Of a DNA stretch of 64,000 nt, positions 45,901-54,965 are shown piece by piece. A program made the translations under genes and the position numbers. The stretch spans positions 62,001-126,000 of the forward strand of contig JADJDM010000017.1 of assembly GCA_016702705.1 (NCBI GenBank), in the 5' to 3' direction. Every line of letters starts with the position of its first letter. The first letter of the stretch is position 1. Below the pieces are notes generated by a model, which saw only the letters and a program-made list of their open reading frames with translations, made no database searches and was not told the DNA's origin. This DNA is from Bacteroidota bacterium. Lineage in GTDB: Bacteria > Bacteroidota > Bacteroidia > B-17B0 > Aurantibacillaceae.

Positions 45901-48900
45901 AAGATCCAACTCGTGGACCAGCTACTGCTGTTATGGCTGGTACATATTCTGTTACTGCTACTGTTTCAGGTTGTACTTCTGCTTTTGGAACAACTGCTGT
46001 TGTTGTAAACACAACGCCAACTGCACCAACCGCAGGAAGTAATACTCCAGTTTGTACAGGTAATACAATTAACTTAACATCAAACACAATAGCAGGCGCA
46101 ACATACTCCTGGACTGGGCCTTCTGCTTTCGCTTCTGCTTTAGAAGATCCAACTCGTGGACCAGCTACTGCTTTTATGGGTGGTACATATTCTGTTACTG
46201 CTACTGTTTCAGGTTGTACTTCTGCTTTTGGAACTACTGCTGTTGTTGTAAACACAACGCCAACTGCACCAACCGCAGGAAGTAATACTCCGGTTTGTAC
46301 AAGCAACACAATTAACTTAACATCAAACACAATTGCAGGTGCTACTTATGCTTGGACTGGGCCTTCTGCTTTCGCTTCGGCATTAGAAGATCCAACTCGT
46401 GGACCAGCTACTGCTGTTATGGCGGGAACATACTCTGTTACTGCTACTGTTTCAGGTTGTACTTCTGCTTTTGGAACAACTGCTGTTGTTGTAAACACCA
46501 CACCAACTGCACCAACCGCAGGAAGTAATACTCCGGTTTGTACAGGCAACACAATTAACTTAACATCAAATACAATTGCAGGTGCAACATACTCTTGGAC
46601 TGGACCTTCTGCTTTTGCTTCTGCTTTAGAAGATCCAACTCGTGGACCAGCTACTGCTGTTATGGCTGGTACATATTCTGTTACTGCTACCGTTTCAGGT
46701 TGTACTTCTGCTTTTGGAACAACTGCAGTTGTTGTAAACACGACACCAACAGCACCAACCGCAGGAAGTAATACTCCGGTTTGTACTGGTAATACAATTA
46801 ACTTAACATCAAATACAATTGCAGGTGCAACATACTCTTGGACTGGACCTTCTGCTTTTGCTTCTGCTTTAGAAGATCCAACTCGTGGACCAGCTACTGC
46901 TGTTATGGCTGGTACATATTCTGTTACTGCTACCGTTTCAGGTTGTACTTCTGCTTTTGGAACAACAGCTGTTGTTGTAAATACAACGCCAACAGCGCCG
47001 ACAGCAGGAAGTAATACTCCGGTTTGTACAGGTAATACAATTAACTTAACATCAAATACAATTGCAGGTGCAACATACTCTTGGACTGGACCTTCTGCTT
47101 TTGCTTCTGCTTTAGAAGATCCAACTCGTGGACCAGCTACTGCTGTTATGGCTGGTACATATTCTGTTACTGCTACCGTTTCAGGTTGTACTTCTGCTTT
47201 CGGAACTACAGCTGTTGTTGTAAACACCACACCAACTGCACCAACCGCAGGAAGTAATACTCCGGTTTGTACTGGTAATACAATTAACTTAACATCAAAT
47301 ACAATTGCAGGTGCTACTTATGCTTGGACTGGGCCTTCTGCTTTCGCTTCTGCTTTAGAAGATCCAACAAGACCAACTGCAACTTTAGCAATGGGTGGAA
47401 CATACTCTGTTACTGCAACAGTTAGTGGTTGTACTTCTGCTTTTGGAACTGTTGCCGTGACAGTTAGTAATCCGCCTGCTACACCAACTGCTGGAAGCAA
47501 TTCGCCAGTGTGTACAGGTAACACAATTAATTTAACAGCAAATACAATTGCTGGTGCAACCTACTCTTGGACTGGTCCTTCTGCCTTTGTTTCTGCTTTA
47601 GAAGATCCAACCAGACCAAGTGCAACAACATTGATGGCAGGAACATATTCTGTTACAGCTACTATTGGAACTTGTACATCACCTGCAGGAACGGTAGTTG
47701 TTGCAATTAATACAACACCAACTGCACCTACAGCAGGAAGTAATTCACCAGTTTGTTTAACATATCCAATTAATTTAACCGCTAATACTATTGCAGGCGC
47801 AACATATTCTTGGACCGGTCCTTCTACTTTTGTTTCTGCTTTAGAAGATCCAATTAGACCAACTGCAACAACATTAATGGCAGGAACATATTCTGTTACT
47901 GCTACAGTTAGTGGCTGTGCATCATCAGCAGGAACTGTTGTTGTTTCTACAGTTAATTGTACTCCTGTTGCAAACCCTGATTTAATAACGGTTAATGAAG
48001 ATACTCCAACAACTTTAACAGTACTAGCAAATGATACTGATCCACAAAGCAATATTAATACTTCAAGCGTAACAATAACTTTAAACCCTACACACGGTGT
48101 TGCTACAGTAGGTGCGGGTGGTGTTATTAATTATACTCCTACTACAAATTATTATGGTATCGATACGCTAATCTATCAAGTTTGTGACGCAACTGCACCA
48201 ACACCATTTTGCGACACTGCATTAGTAATATTAAATGTAACACCTGCAAACGATGCTCCAGTTGCTGGCCCAGTAACAGGAACAACAGTTATGAATACAC
48301 CAGTGGGTATTAACGTTGGCGCTAGTTGTTCTGATCCAGAAAACGATCCTTTATCTTATACATATAATACAACATCTTTACCTGTAGGTACAACAGTTAC
48401 TACAACAGGTAATGGAAGTATTGTTGTTACACCGCCAACAGGATTTACTGGAACAATTTCTATTCCTTACACTGTTTGCGATTTAAGTATTTATCCTGTT
48501 ACTGTTTTATGTGATAATGAGGTTGTAACTATTAATGTAGTTGATACAACGGGCGGAGTTAATGTAGCGCCAATTGCAAATAACGATGCTGTTGTTACTC
48601 CTCCAAACACAACGGTAACTATTAATCCATTAGCTAATGACTTTGATTTAAATGGCAATACATTAACTGTTACTATTCCAGTTGCTGGCCAACCAACAAA
48701 CGGAACATATGTAATTAATCCTGATGGAACAATTACTTATACTCCTAACAATGGTTTTATTGGTCAAGACACTATTACTTATGCCATTTGTGATAATGGT
48801 ACACCATCATTGTGCGACACGGCTAATATTGTTATTACAATTAGTCCTGTGTTAGACCAACCTAATGCTGCTCCTATTGCTGTTGATGATTATACTTCAA

Positions 48901-49616
48901 CAGCTGAAGATAATCCTGTAACTGTTGCTGTTAAAAATAATGATAGCGATCCTAACGGAGGAATACTTGGAACACCAACCATTTTAAATAATCCAAACAA
49001 TGGTGTTGCAGTTGTAAATCCAAACGGAACAATTACTTATACTCCAAATCCTAATTTTAACGGACAAGATACTTTAACCTATGTTGTTTGTGATAACGGT
49101 GCGCCTTCTGTTTGTGACACTGCTAATGTTATTATTAGTGTTAATCCATCAAACGACGCACCAGTTGCTGGTCCTGTAACAGGAACAACAGTAATCAATA
49201 CTCCAGTAGGTGTAAACGTTGGAGCAAGTTGTTCTGATCCAGAAAACGATCCTTTATCTTATACATATAATACAACATCTTTACCTGTAGGTACAACAGT
49301 TACTACAACAGGTAATGGAAGTATTGTTGTTACACCGCCAACAGGATTTACTGGAACAATTTCTATTCCTTACACTGTTTGCGATTTAAGTATTTATCCT
49401 GTTACTGTTTTATGTGATAATGAGGTTGTAACTATTAATGTAGTTGATACAACGGGCGGAGTTAATGTAGCGCCAATTGCAAATAACGATGCTGTTGTTA
49501 CTCCTCCAAACACAACGGTAACTATTAATCCATTAGCTAATGACTTTGATTTAAATGGTAATACATTAACTGTTACTATTCCAGTTGCTGGCCAACCAAC
49601 AACGGAACATATGTAA
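42966..49616 (+). CDS. Giant SprB-like repeat adhesin, N-terminal part (joined to the next entry by one frameshift)
   Basis: Signal peptide MKKFYLAFLLFVCASIGFAQ. Residues about 20-355: a surface domain with SGGSNYATRNQCRIKV and GGWSIVVVYKNDLQPMRN. Residues about 360-480: a DUF11-type domain (AAVTVSDLNGGAVQPGDILEYT). Then 14 Ig-like/SprB repeats of 81 residues (TYSWTGPSAFASALEDPT ...), the last 12 in exact 243-base units, and cadherin-like/VCBS modules (TVNEDTPTTLTVLANDTD). The frame ends at TTEHM by loss of one A near 49597-49602; the first copy of the same stretch has AACAAACGG, this copy AACAACGG. The product should be exported by T9SS and act in adhesion or gliding. Confidence 0.9.
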   Translation: MKKFYLAFLLFVCASIGFAQVITPFTIRYQTTQKGGIRYISNTAVSCNGGGGCNTARAENPPAGTGTDNGFTAAYVDIDGDGTTFQSSSDSLDLATCSEVLWAGLYWGAENRSGGSNYATRNQCRIKVNSGTYTNLTADAFQDNTVGFNTYHCFKDITTLVQGAGIKSRFTVANVAARVGGTNRFGGWSIVVVYKNDLQPMRNLTVFNGLSNVSGGNPTTDVTVSGFLTPLSGPITFEIGNITYDGDRSSTGDQLRFNGGSGFVNISDADNNTNDIFNSTLCYNGVAKTAPFINPGYLNTLGYDADIFIPNNVAKNYIGNSATSATLRLTTGGETFLTQVVSMAIDVYEPDLRAAVTVSDLNGGAVQPGDILEYTIIAKNIGSDPSVNTFVTDTLESNAIYVPGSLQITSGPNLGVKTDALADDQGEYDAATRTIKVRIGTGANGVTGGQVNNSPSGIDSTQIKFRVTATTDCVYLLCDNIINNRAYIFGTGNVSGNTFSNGSNPGIFDAFGCPIPGTTATPINAATCAAPSASSNSPVCEGSIINLSTVTSSSATYAWTGPNGFTSSVQNPSIASSTTAAAGTYTCVINIPGITCSFTVTTTVAVTARPATPTATVNTPVCTGGTINLSTAAVAGSTYSWTGPNSFTSTSQNPSITNATTAMAGTYSVTVTNTASGCTSIAGASATLVVNTTPTAPTAGSNTPVCTSNTINLTSNTIAGATYSWTGPSAFASALEDPTRGPATAVMAGTYSVTATVSGCTSAFGTTAVVVNTTPTAPTAGSNSPVCTGNTINLTSNTIAGATYAWTGPSAFASALEDPTRGPATAVMAGTYSVTATVSGCTSAFGTTAVVVNTTPTAPTAGSNTPVCTSNTINLTSNTIAGATYSWTGPSAFASALEDPTRGPATAVMAGTYSVTATVSGCTSAFGTTAVVVNTTPTAPTAGSNSPVCTGNTINLTSNTIAGATYAWTGPSAFASALEDPTRGPATAVMAGTYSVTATVSGCTSAFGTTAVVVNTTPTAPTAGSNTPVCTGNTINLTSNTIAGATYSWTGPSAFASALEDPTRGPATAFMGGTYSVTATVSGCTSAFGTTAVVVNTTPTAPTAGSNTPVCTSNTINLTSNTIAGATYAWTGPSAFASALEDPTRGPATAVMAGTYSVTATVSGCTSAFGTTAVVVNTTPTAPTAGSNTPVCTGNTINLTSNTIAGATYSWTGPSAFASALEDPTRGPATAVMAGTYSVTATVSGCTSAFGTTAVVVNTTPTAPTAGSNTPVCTGNTINLTSNTIAGATYSWTGPSAFASALEDPTRGPATAVMAGTYSVTATVSGCTSAFGTTAVVVNTTPTAPTAGSNTPVCTGNTINLTSNTIAGATYSWTGPSAFASALEDPTRGPATAVMAGTYSVTATVSGCTSAFGTTAVVVNTTPTAPTAGSNTPVCTGNTINLTSNTIAGATYAWTGPSAFASALEDPTRPTATLAMGGTYSVTATVSGCTSAFGTVAVTVSNPPATPTAGSNSPVCTGNTINLTANTIAGATYSWTGPSAFVSALEDPTRPSATTLMAGTYSVTATIGTCTSPAGTVVVAINTTPTAPTAGSNSPVCLTYPINLTANTIAGATYSWTGPSTFVSALEDPIRPTATTLMAGTYSVTATVSGCASSAGTVVVSTVNCTPVANPDLITVNEDTPTTLTVLANDTDPQSNINTSSVTITLNPTHGVATVGAGGVINYTPTTNYYGIDTLIYQVCDATAPTPFCDTALVILNVTPANDAPVAGPVTGTTVMNTPVGINVGASCSDPENDPLSYTYNTTSLPVGTTVTTTGNGSIVVTPPTGFTGTISIPYTVCDLSIYPVTVLCDNEVVTINVVDTTGGVNVAPIANNDAVVTPPNTTVTINPLANDFDLNGNTLTVTIPVAGQPTNGTYVINPDGTITYTPNNGFIGQDTITYAICDNGTPSLCDTANIVITISPVLDQPNAAPIAVDDYTSTAEDNPVTVAVKNNDSDPNGGILGTPTILNNPNNGVAVVNPNGTITYTPNPNFNGQDTLTYVVCDNGAPSVCDTANVIISVNPSNDAPVAGPVTGTTVINTPVGVNVGASCSDPENDPLSYTYNTTSLPVGTTVTTTGNGSIVVTPPTGFTGTISIPYTVCDLSIYPVTVLCDNEVVTINVVDTTGGVNVAPIANNDAVVTPPNTTVTINPLANDFDLNGNTLTVTIPVAGQPTTEHM
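45061..47976. repeat. Twelve tandem units of exactly 243 bases in the adhesin gene
   Basis: The anchor CAGGAAG recurs at 45061, 45304, 45547, 45790, 46033, 46276, 46519, 46762, 47005, 47248, 47491 and 47734, always 243 bases apart (81 residues). Units 1 and 3 are identical; units 2 and 4 differ by about two bases, so a 486-base double unit was duplicated recently. The last two to three units are more diverged. Two degenerate units precede. Confidence 0.95.
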
Positions 49617-50051
49617 TTAATCCTGATGGAACAATTACTTATACTCCTAACAATGGTTTTATTGGTCAAGACACTATTACTTATGCCATTTGTGATAATG
49701 GTACACCATCATTGTGCGACACGGCTAATATTGTTATTACAATTAGTCCTGTGTTAGACCAACCTAATGCTGCTCCTATTGCTGTTGATGATTATACTTC
49801 AACAGCTGAAGATAATCCTGTAACTGTTGCTGTTAAAAATAATGATAGCGATCCTAACGGAGGAATACTTGGAACACCAACCATTTTAAATAATCCAAAC
49901 AATGGTGTTGCAGTTGTAAATCCAAACGGAACAATTACTTATACTCCAAATCCTAATTTTAACGGACAAGATACTTTAACCTATGTTGTTTGTGATAACG
50001 GTGCGCCATCTGTTTGTGACACTGCTAATGTTATTATTAGTGTTAATCCAG
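48250..50051. repeat. Recent 903-base direct duplication in the adhesin gene
   Basis: Copy 1 (about 48250-49152) and copy 2 (about 49153-50051) are nearly identical from about 48328/49231 onward. Differences noted: one synonymous C/T (near 48654/49557), one T/A (CCTTCT/CCATCT) and the single missing A that shifts the frame in copy 2. Each copy encodes three cadherin-like modules (301 residues). Confidence 0.9.
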
Positions 50052-53000
50052 GAAATGATTCGCCTATAATTACAGATGTAACTACAACAGTTGCTGCAGG
50101 AACAACAGTTCCAATAAACGTTGCAGCAGGTTCAAGTGATCCTGACGGCAATACATTAACTTATACTTATGGCGCTTCAACAGGAGTTTCAGTAAGTGTT
50201 GTTGTAACAGGAAATGGAACCTTGGTTATAATACCAACAAATCCAACCGATACAGGTTTAGTAGTTATTCCAGTTACCGTTTGTGATAATGGCACTCCTG
50301 TACTTTGTGATAACGGAACAATTACAATTCACTTTGTTCCTGATTCTGTTTTAACAAACACAAACTTTGCTCCTATTGCTGTTAATGATTTAGCGAGTAC
50401 AAATCCTAATACTCCTGTTACTGTTAACATTAAAGGAAACGATAGCGATCCTAATGGAAATAATACAATTGGAACACCAACTATTTTTATTAATCCTACA
50501 AACGGTGTTACAGTTATTAATCCTGATGGAACCTTAACTTATACTCCTAACAATGGTTTCACTGGCAATGATACTTTAACGTATGTTGTTTGTGATAATG
50601 GAACTCCATCTTTATGTGATACCGCTTTAGTTGTTGTATCCGTTATTAATGGTGTTATCCCTAATCAACCTCCAGTTGCTACTGATGATTATCCTTCAGT
50701 AACTGAAGATGTTCCTGTAGTTATTGGTGTGAAAAATAATGATAGTGACCCTGATGGAAATGTATTAGGTAATCCTACTATTATTACTAACCCAACAAAC
50801 GGAACTGCTGTTGTAAACGGAGATGGAACGGTTACTTACACTCCAAACCCTAACTATAACGGACCTGACACATTAACTTATGTTGTTTGTGACAATGGTA
50901 CTCCTTCATTATGTGATACTGCTGTAGTAGTAATTAATGTTACACCAGCTAATGACGCTCCTGTTATTACAGATGTAACTACAACAGTTGCTGCTGGCAC
51001 TATTGTTCCTGTTAACGTTGCTGCTGGTACAAGTGACCCTGATGGTGATGCATTAACTTATACTTATGGTGCTTCTACAGGTGTTCCTGTTGTAGTGACT
51101 GTAACTGGTAATGGTACAATTGTAGTTAATCCAGTAAATCCATCGGATACAGGATTGGTTGTTATTCCTGTTACTGTTTGTGATAATGGTTCTCCAGTAC
51201 TTTGTGATAACGGAACAATTACAATTCACTTTGTACCTGATTCTGTTTTAGCAAATACAAACTTTGCTCCTATTGCTGTTAATGATTTAGCGAGTACAAA
51301 TCCTAATACTCCTGTTACTGTTAACATTAAAGGAAACGATAGCGATCCTAATGGTAACAATACATTAGGTACTCCAAGTATTTTTATAAATCCTACTAAT
51401 GGTACTGCTTCAATTAATCCTGATGGTACATTAACATACACTCCTAACAATGGATTTACAGGAAATGATACATTAACTTATGTTGTGTGCGACAATGGTA
51501 CTCCATCTTTATGTGATACTGCTTTAGTTGTTGTATCTGTTATTAATGGTGTTATTCCAAACCAACCACCAGTTGCTACAGATGACTATCCAACAACAAC
51601 AGAAGATGTTCCCGTAGTTATTGGTGTAAAAAACAATGACAGTGATCCTGATGGAAATGTATTAGGCAATCCTACAATTATTACTAATCCAACAAATGGA
51701 ACTGCGGTTGTAAATATTGACGGAACAATTACTTACACTCCAAACCCTAACTTTCATGGAAACGACACATTAGTTTATGTTGTATGTGATAACGGAACTC
51801 CTTCTTTATGTGATACTGCTAATGTTATTATAACCATTGATCCAGCAAATGATGCTCCAGTAATTACAGACATAACTACAACCGTTGCAGCCGGAACAAT
51901 AGTTCCAGTAAATATTGCAGCTGGAACAAGTGATCCAAACGGTGATTTATTAACTTACACTTATGGAGCTTCAACAGGTGTGCCTGTTGTGGTAACAGTA
52001 ACAGGAAACGGAACAATTGTAGTTACGCCAATAAATGCAACTGATACAGGACTAGTAGTTATTCCTGTTACAGTTTGTGATAATGGCACTCCAGTTCTTT
52101 GTGATAACGGAACAATTACAATTCACTTTGTTCCTGATTCAGTTTTAGTTAATACTAATTTCCCTCCAGTGGCTGCAAATGATTTAACAAACACTAATCC
52201 AAATACTCCAGTTACAGTTAACATTAAAGGAAACGATAGCGACCCTAACGGAAATAATACAATTGGAGTTCCAAGTATTTTTATAAATCCAACAAATGGT
52301 GCTGCAGTTATTAATCCTGATGGAACTTTAACATACACTCCTAATAATGGATTTATTGGAAATGATACATTAACTTATATTATATGTGACAATGGCACTC
52401 CATCATTATGTGATACTGCAATTGTTGTAGTTAGTGTTACAGAAACTGTAATTGTAAATCACCCTCCTGTTGCAACCGATGATTATCCAACTGTTACAGA
52501 AGATACTCCAATAATTGTAATAGTAAAAAGTAATGACAGTGATCCTGATGGAAATGTGTTAGGTAATCCTACAATTATTACTAACCCTGCAAATGGAACA
52601 GCAGTAGTAAATATTGACGGAACAATTACTTATACACCTAATCCAAATTTTAATGGTAATGATACTTTAACGTATGTTATATGTGATAATGGAATCCCTT
52701 CATTATGTGATACAGCAAATGTTGTCATCAATATAAATTCAATTAATGACGAACCAATTATTAACGATACAACAGTTGTTACTCTGCAAGGAACACCAGT
52801 AACTGTTTGCTTACCAATTTCAGATTTAGATGCGGGGCAAACGTATTCTTACTCTTCTTGTGGCAATCCAATAAACGGAACAGTAACATCAACTATAGTT
52901 GGCAACACTGTTTGTTTAACATACACTCCAAACACAGGATTTACCGGATTAGACAGCATGTGCGTTGTTGTATGTGATAATGGAACTCCATCATTATGTG

Positions 53001-54940
53001 ACACGGCAACTGTAATTGTAAATGTAACACCAGGCCCTGTTGTTGTTAACGAAAACGTTGGTGGTACAACAGGAAATCCAATAACTGGAAATATACTTAC
53101 AAATGATTCCCCAATTGGAGCAACCATTGGAAGTACTATTGAAAATCCTATAAATGGAACAATTAATATTAACACAACAAATGGTGGATTTACTTACACT
53201 CCAAACAATGGATTTAGTGGTTATGATACCGTTGTTGTTCAAGTATGTTCAAACAGTATTTGTGTTAACGATACAATTTTTATTACCGTTAATCCTTCGG
53301 TAAACAATGAAACAGTTACAATTCCTGCAGGAACAAGTTCTACTGGAACAATTAGTACAAACGATGTTGGCACTGGTTTAACTTATGGAACAACTCCAGT
53401 TACAGGTCCAAACAATGGAACAATTACAATTGGTTCAACTGGAACATACACTTATACTCCTAACAATGGTTTCAGTGGTATAGATACAGTTGTTGTAACT
53501 GTATGTGATGCAAGTTCTCCTGCACTTTGTACAACTGATTCATTGTTTATTAATGTAATTGCTGGTCCTTCTGTAACTAATGAAAATGTTGGCGGCACAA
53601 CTGGAAACCCAATAACTGGAAATGTATTAACTAATGATAATCCTGTTGGAGCAACAGTTGGAAGTACAATTGAGAATCCAAATAATGGCACTATAACAAT
53701 TAACCCAAGTACTGGTGGATTTACTTACACACCCAACCCTGGCTTTAGTGGTTATGATACTGTAATTGTTCAAGTATGCTTTAACAGTGCTTGTGTAAAT
53801 GACACTATTTTCATTACTGTTAATCCTTCGATTAATAACGAAACCATTAGTGTTACTTCTGGAACAAGCACAACAGGTACTATTGGCACTAATGATTCGG
53901 GAACTGGTTTAACTTACGGAACAACTCCTGTTTCTGGTCCTAACCATGGTACAATTACAGTTGGTGCTACAGGAACTTACACATACACCCCAACAAACGG
54001 ATACACTGGACCTGATACTGTTGTTGTAACAGTTTGCGACGCAAGCACTCCTGCTCTTTGTACAACAGATACAGTCTTTATTAATGTAATTACTGGGCCT
54101 ATCGTTACAAATGAAAACGCTGGTGGTGTTACAGGAACTCCAATAACTGGAAACGTATTAACAAATGACGGCCCAACTGGTTCTACAGTAGGAAACATTG
54201 TTGACACTCCGCATAATGGAACTGCAGTTGTTAATCCAAATGGTGGATTTACTTATACTCCAAATACTGGATTTAGTGGTAGAGATACAATTGTGGTGGA
54301 AGTTTGTTTTAATGGTGCATGTATTAATGATACAATCTTCATTACTGTTTATCCAAACATTATTGATGAAAGTATTTCTGTAAATGCTGGCTCAACAACT
54401 ACTGGTAGCATTGGAACAAATGATTCGGGAACAGGATTAACGTATGGAACTACTCCAGTTACTGGTCCAACGAATGGAACAATTGTTTTAAACACGGATG
54501 GAACTTACACTTATACAGCTAACTCTGGATATATTGGTTTCGACACCGTTGTTGTGACAGTTTGCGACGCAAGTGTTCCTGTTCTATGCTCTACAGACAC
54601 TATTTTCATAACCATTAATGAAGGAATAATTACTCTAGTAGTTCCTAAAGGTTTCTCACCAAATGGAGATGGAATAAATGATATCCTTGAAATAAAAGGC
54701 ATAGAAAATTTTCCTGATAACAATATGAAAATATTTAATCGTTGGGGTAACATCATTTATGAAGCTGATCATTACGACAATACATCTGTGAAATGGGAAG
54801 GTACAAGCACGGGCAAAATGACTGTTGGCAATGAAAAGGCGCCAGAAGCAACTTATTTTTATATACTAGTTTATAAAGATGCAAAAGGTGAAGAACAAAA
54901 AGTAGTTGGTTACATTTACTTAAACCGTAACGGACAATAA
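49601..54940 (+). CDS. Giant SprB-like repeat adhesin, C-terminal part with type B T9SS sorting domain
   Basis: After the frameshift the protein continues NGTYVINPDGTITYTPNN. About 1780 residues follow: cadherin-like/VCBS modules (YTPNPNFNGQDTLTYVVCD type), in three 897-base units (50051-52740) and three 531-base units (about 53039-54631), each repeating CDNGTPSLCDTA with paired cysteines. The last 85 residues are the gliding-motility-type C-terminal domain (CHU_C): PKGFSPNGDGINDILEI, FNRWGNIIYEADHY, GTYFY-like ATYFYILVY, ending YIYLNRNGQ. This marks type B T9SS cargo, which usually needs a PorP/SprF-like partner; one is encoded 25 bases downstream. An ATG at 49712 is only an internal Met. 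Confidence 0.92.
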   Translation, partial: NGTYVINPDGTITYTPNNGFIGQDTITYAICDNGTPSLCDTANIVITISPVLDQPNAAPIAVDDYTSTAEDNPVTVAVKNNDSDPNGGILGTPTILNNPNNGVAVVNPNGTITYTPNPNFNGQDTLTYVVCDNGAPSVCDTANVIISVNPGNDSPIITDVTTTVAAGTTVPINVAAGSSDPDGNTLTYTYGASTGVSVSVVVTGNGTLVIIPTNPTDTGLVVIPVTVCDNGTPVLCDNGTITIHFVPDSVLTNTNFAPIAVNDLASTNPNTPVTVNIKGNDSDPNGNNTIGTPTIFINPTNGVTVINPDGTLTYTPNNGFTGNDTLTYVVCDNGTPSLCDTALVVVSVINGVIPNQPPVATDDYPSVTEDVPVVIGVKNNDSDPDGNVLGNPTIITNPTNGTAVVNGDGTVTYTPNPNYNGPDTLTYVVCDNGTPSLCDTAVVVINVTPANDAPVITDVTTTVAAGTIVPVNVAAGTSDPDGDALTYTYGASTGVPVVVTVTGNGTIVVNPVNPSDTGLVVIPVTVCDNGSPVLCDNGTITIHFVPDSVLANTNFAPIAVNDLASTNPNTPVTVNIKGNDSDPNGNNTLGTPSIFINPTNGTASINPDGTLTYTPNNGFTGNDTLTYVVCDNGTPSLCDTALVVVSVINGVIPNQPPVATDDYPTTTEDVPVVIGVKNNDSDPDGNVLGNPTIITNPTNGTAVVNIDGTITYTPNPNFHGNDTLVYVVCDNGTPSLCDTANVIITIDPANDAPVITDITTTVAAGTIVPVNIAAGTSDPNGDLLTYTYGASTGVPVVVTVTGNGTIVVTPINATDTGLVVIPVTVCDNGTPVLCDNGTITIHFVPDSVLVNTNFPPVAANDLTNTNPNTPVTVNIKGNDSDPNGNNTIGVPSIFINPTNGAAVINPDGTLTYTPNNGFIGNDTLTYIICDNGTPSLCDTAIVVVSVTETVIVNHPPVATDDYPTVTEDTPIIVIVKSNDSDPDGNVLGNPTIITNPANGTAVVNIDGTITYTPNPNFNGNDTLTYVICDNGIPSLCDTANVVININSINDEPIINDTTVVTLQGTPVTVCLPISDLDAGQTYSYSSCGNPINGTVTSTIVGNTVCLTYTPNTGFTGLDSMCVVVCDNGTPSLCDTATVIVNVTPGPVVVNENVGGTTGNPITGNILTNDSPIGATIGSTIENPINGTININTTNGGFTYTPNNGFSGYDTVVVQVCSNSICVNDTIFITVNPSVNNETVTIPAGTSSTGTISTNDVGTGLTYGTTPVTGPNNGTITIGSTGTYTYTPNNGFSGIDTVVVTVCDASSPALCTTDSLFINVIAGPSVTNENVGGTTGNPITGNVLTNDNPVGATVGSTIENPNNGTITINPSTGGFTYTPNPGFSGYDTVIVQVCFNSACVNDTIFITVNPSINNETISVTSGTSTTGTIGTNDSGTGLTYGTTPVSGPNHGTITVGATGTYTYTPTNGYTGPDTVVVTVCDASTPALCTTDTVFINVITGPIVTNENAGGVTGTPITGNVLTNDGPTGSTVGNIVDTPHNGTAVVNPNGGFTYTPNTGFSGRDTIVVEVCFNGACINDTIFITVYPNIIDESISVNAGSTTTGSIGTNDSGTGLTYGTTPVTGPTNGTIVLNTDGTYTYTANSGYIGFDTVVVTVCDASVPVLCSTDTIFITINEGIITLVVPKGFSPNGDGINDILEIKGIENFPDNNMKIFNRWGNIIYEADHYDNTSVKWEGTSTGKMTVGNEKAPEATYFYILVYKDAKGEEQKVVGYIYLNRNGQ
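50051..52740. repeat. Three 897-base units in the adhesin gene
   Basis: The anchor GATTC(A/T)GTTTTA falls at 50342, 51239 and 52136, exactly 897 bases (299 residues) apart. Copies are more diverged in third codon positions than the 903-base pair, so this expansion is older. Confidence 0.85.
53039..54631. repeat. Three 531-base units in the adhesin gene
   Basis: The anchor GAAAA(C/T)G(C/T) of the NENVGG/NENAGG motif falls at 53051, 53582 and 54113, exactly 531 bases (177 residues) apart. Each unit has one T-G-x-P-I-T-G-N module and one TYGTTPV module. Confidence 0.85.
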
Positions 54941-54965
54941 TTATAAAATGAATAATTTAAACAAC

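Noticed and set aside
45374..47230. Long minus-strand open frames across the adhesin repeats
   Set aside because: They are periodic shadows of the 243-base repeats, all with the same valine/alanine-rich composition and no start signals.
45061..47976. CRISPR array
   Set aside because: The repeat units are 243 bases, contiguous and coding, with no unique spacers; no cas genes are present.
51226..54756. Minus-strand frames in the C-terminal half of the adhesin
   Set aside because: Short, low-complexity shadows of the cadherin-like units, without signals or conserved motifs.
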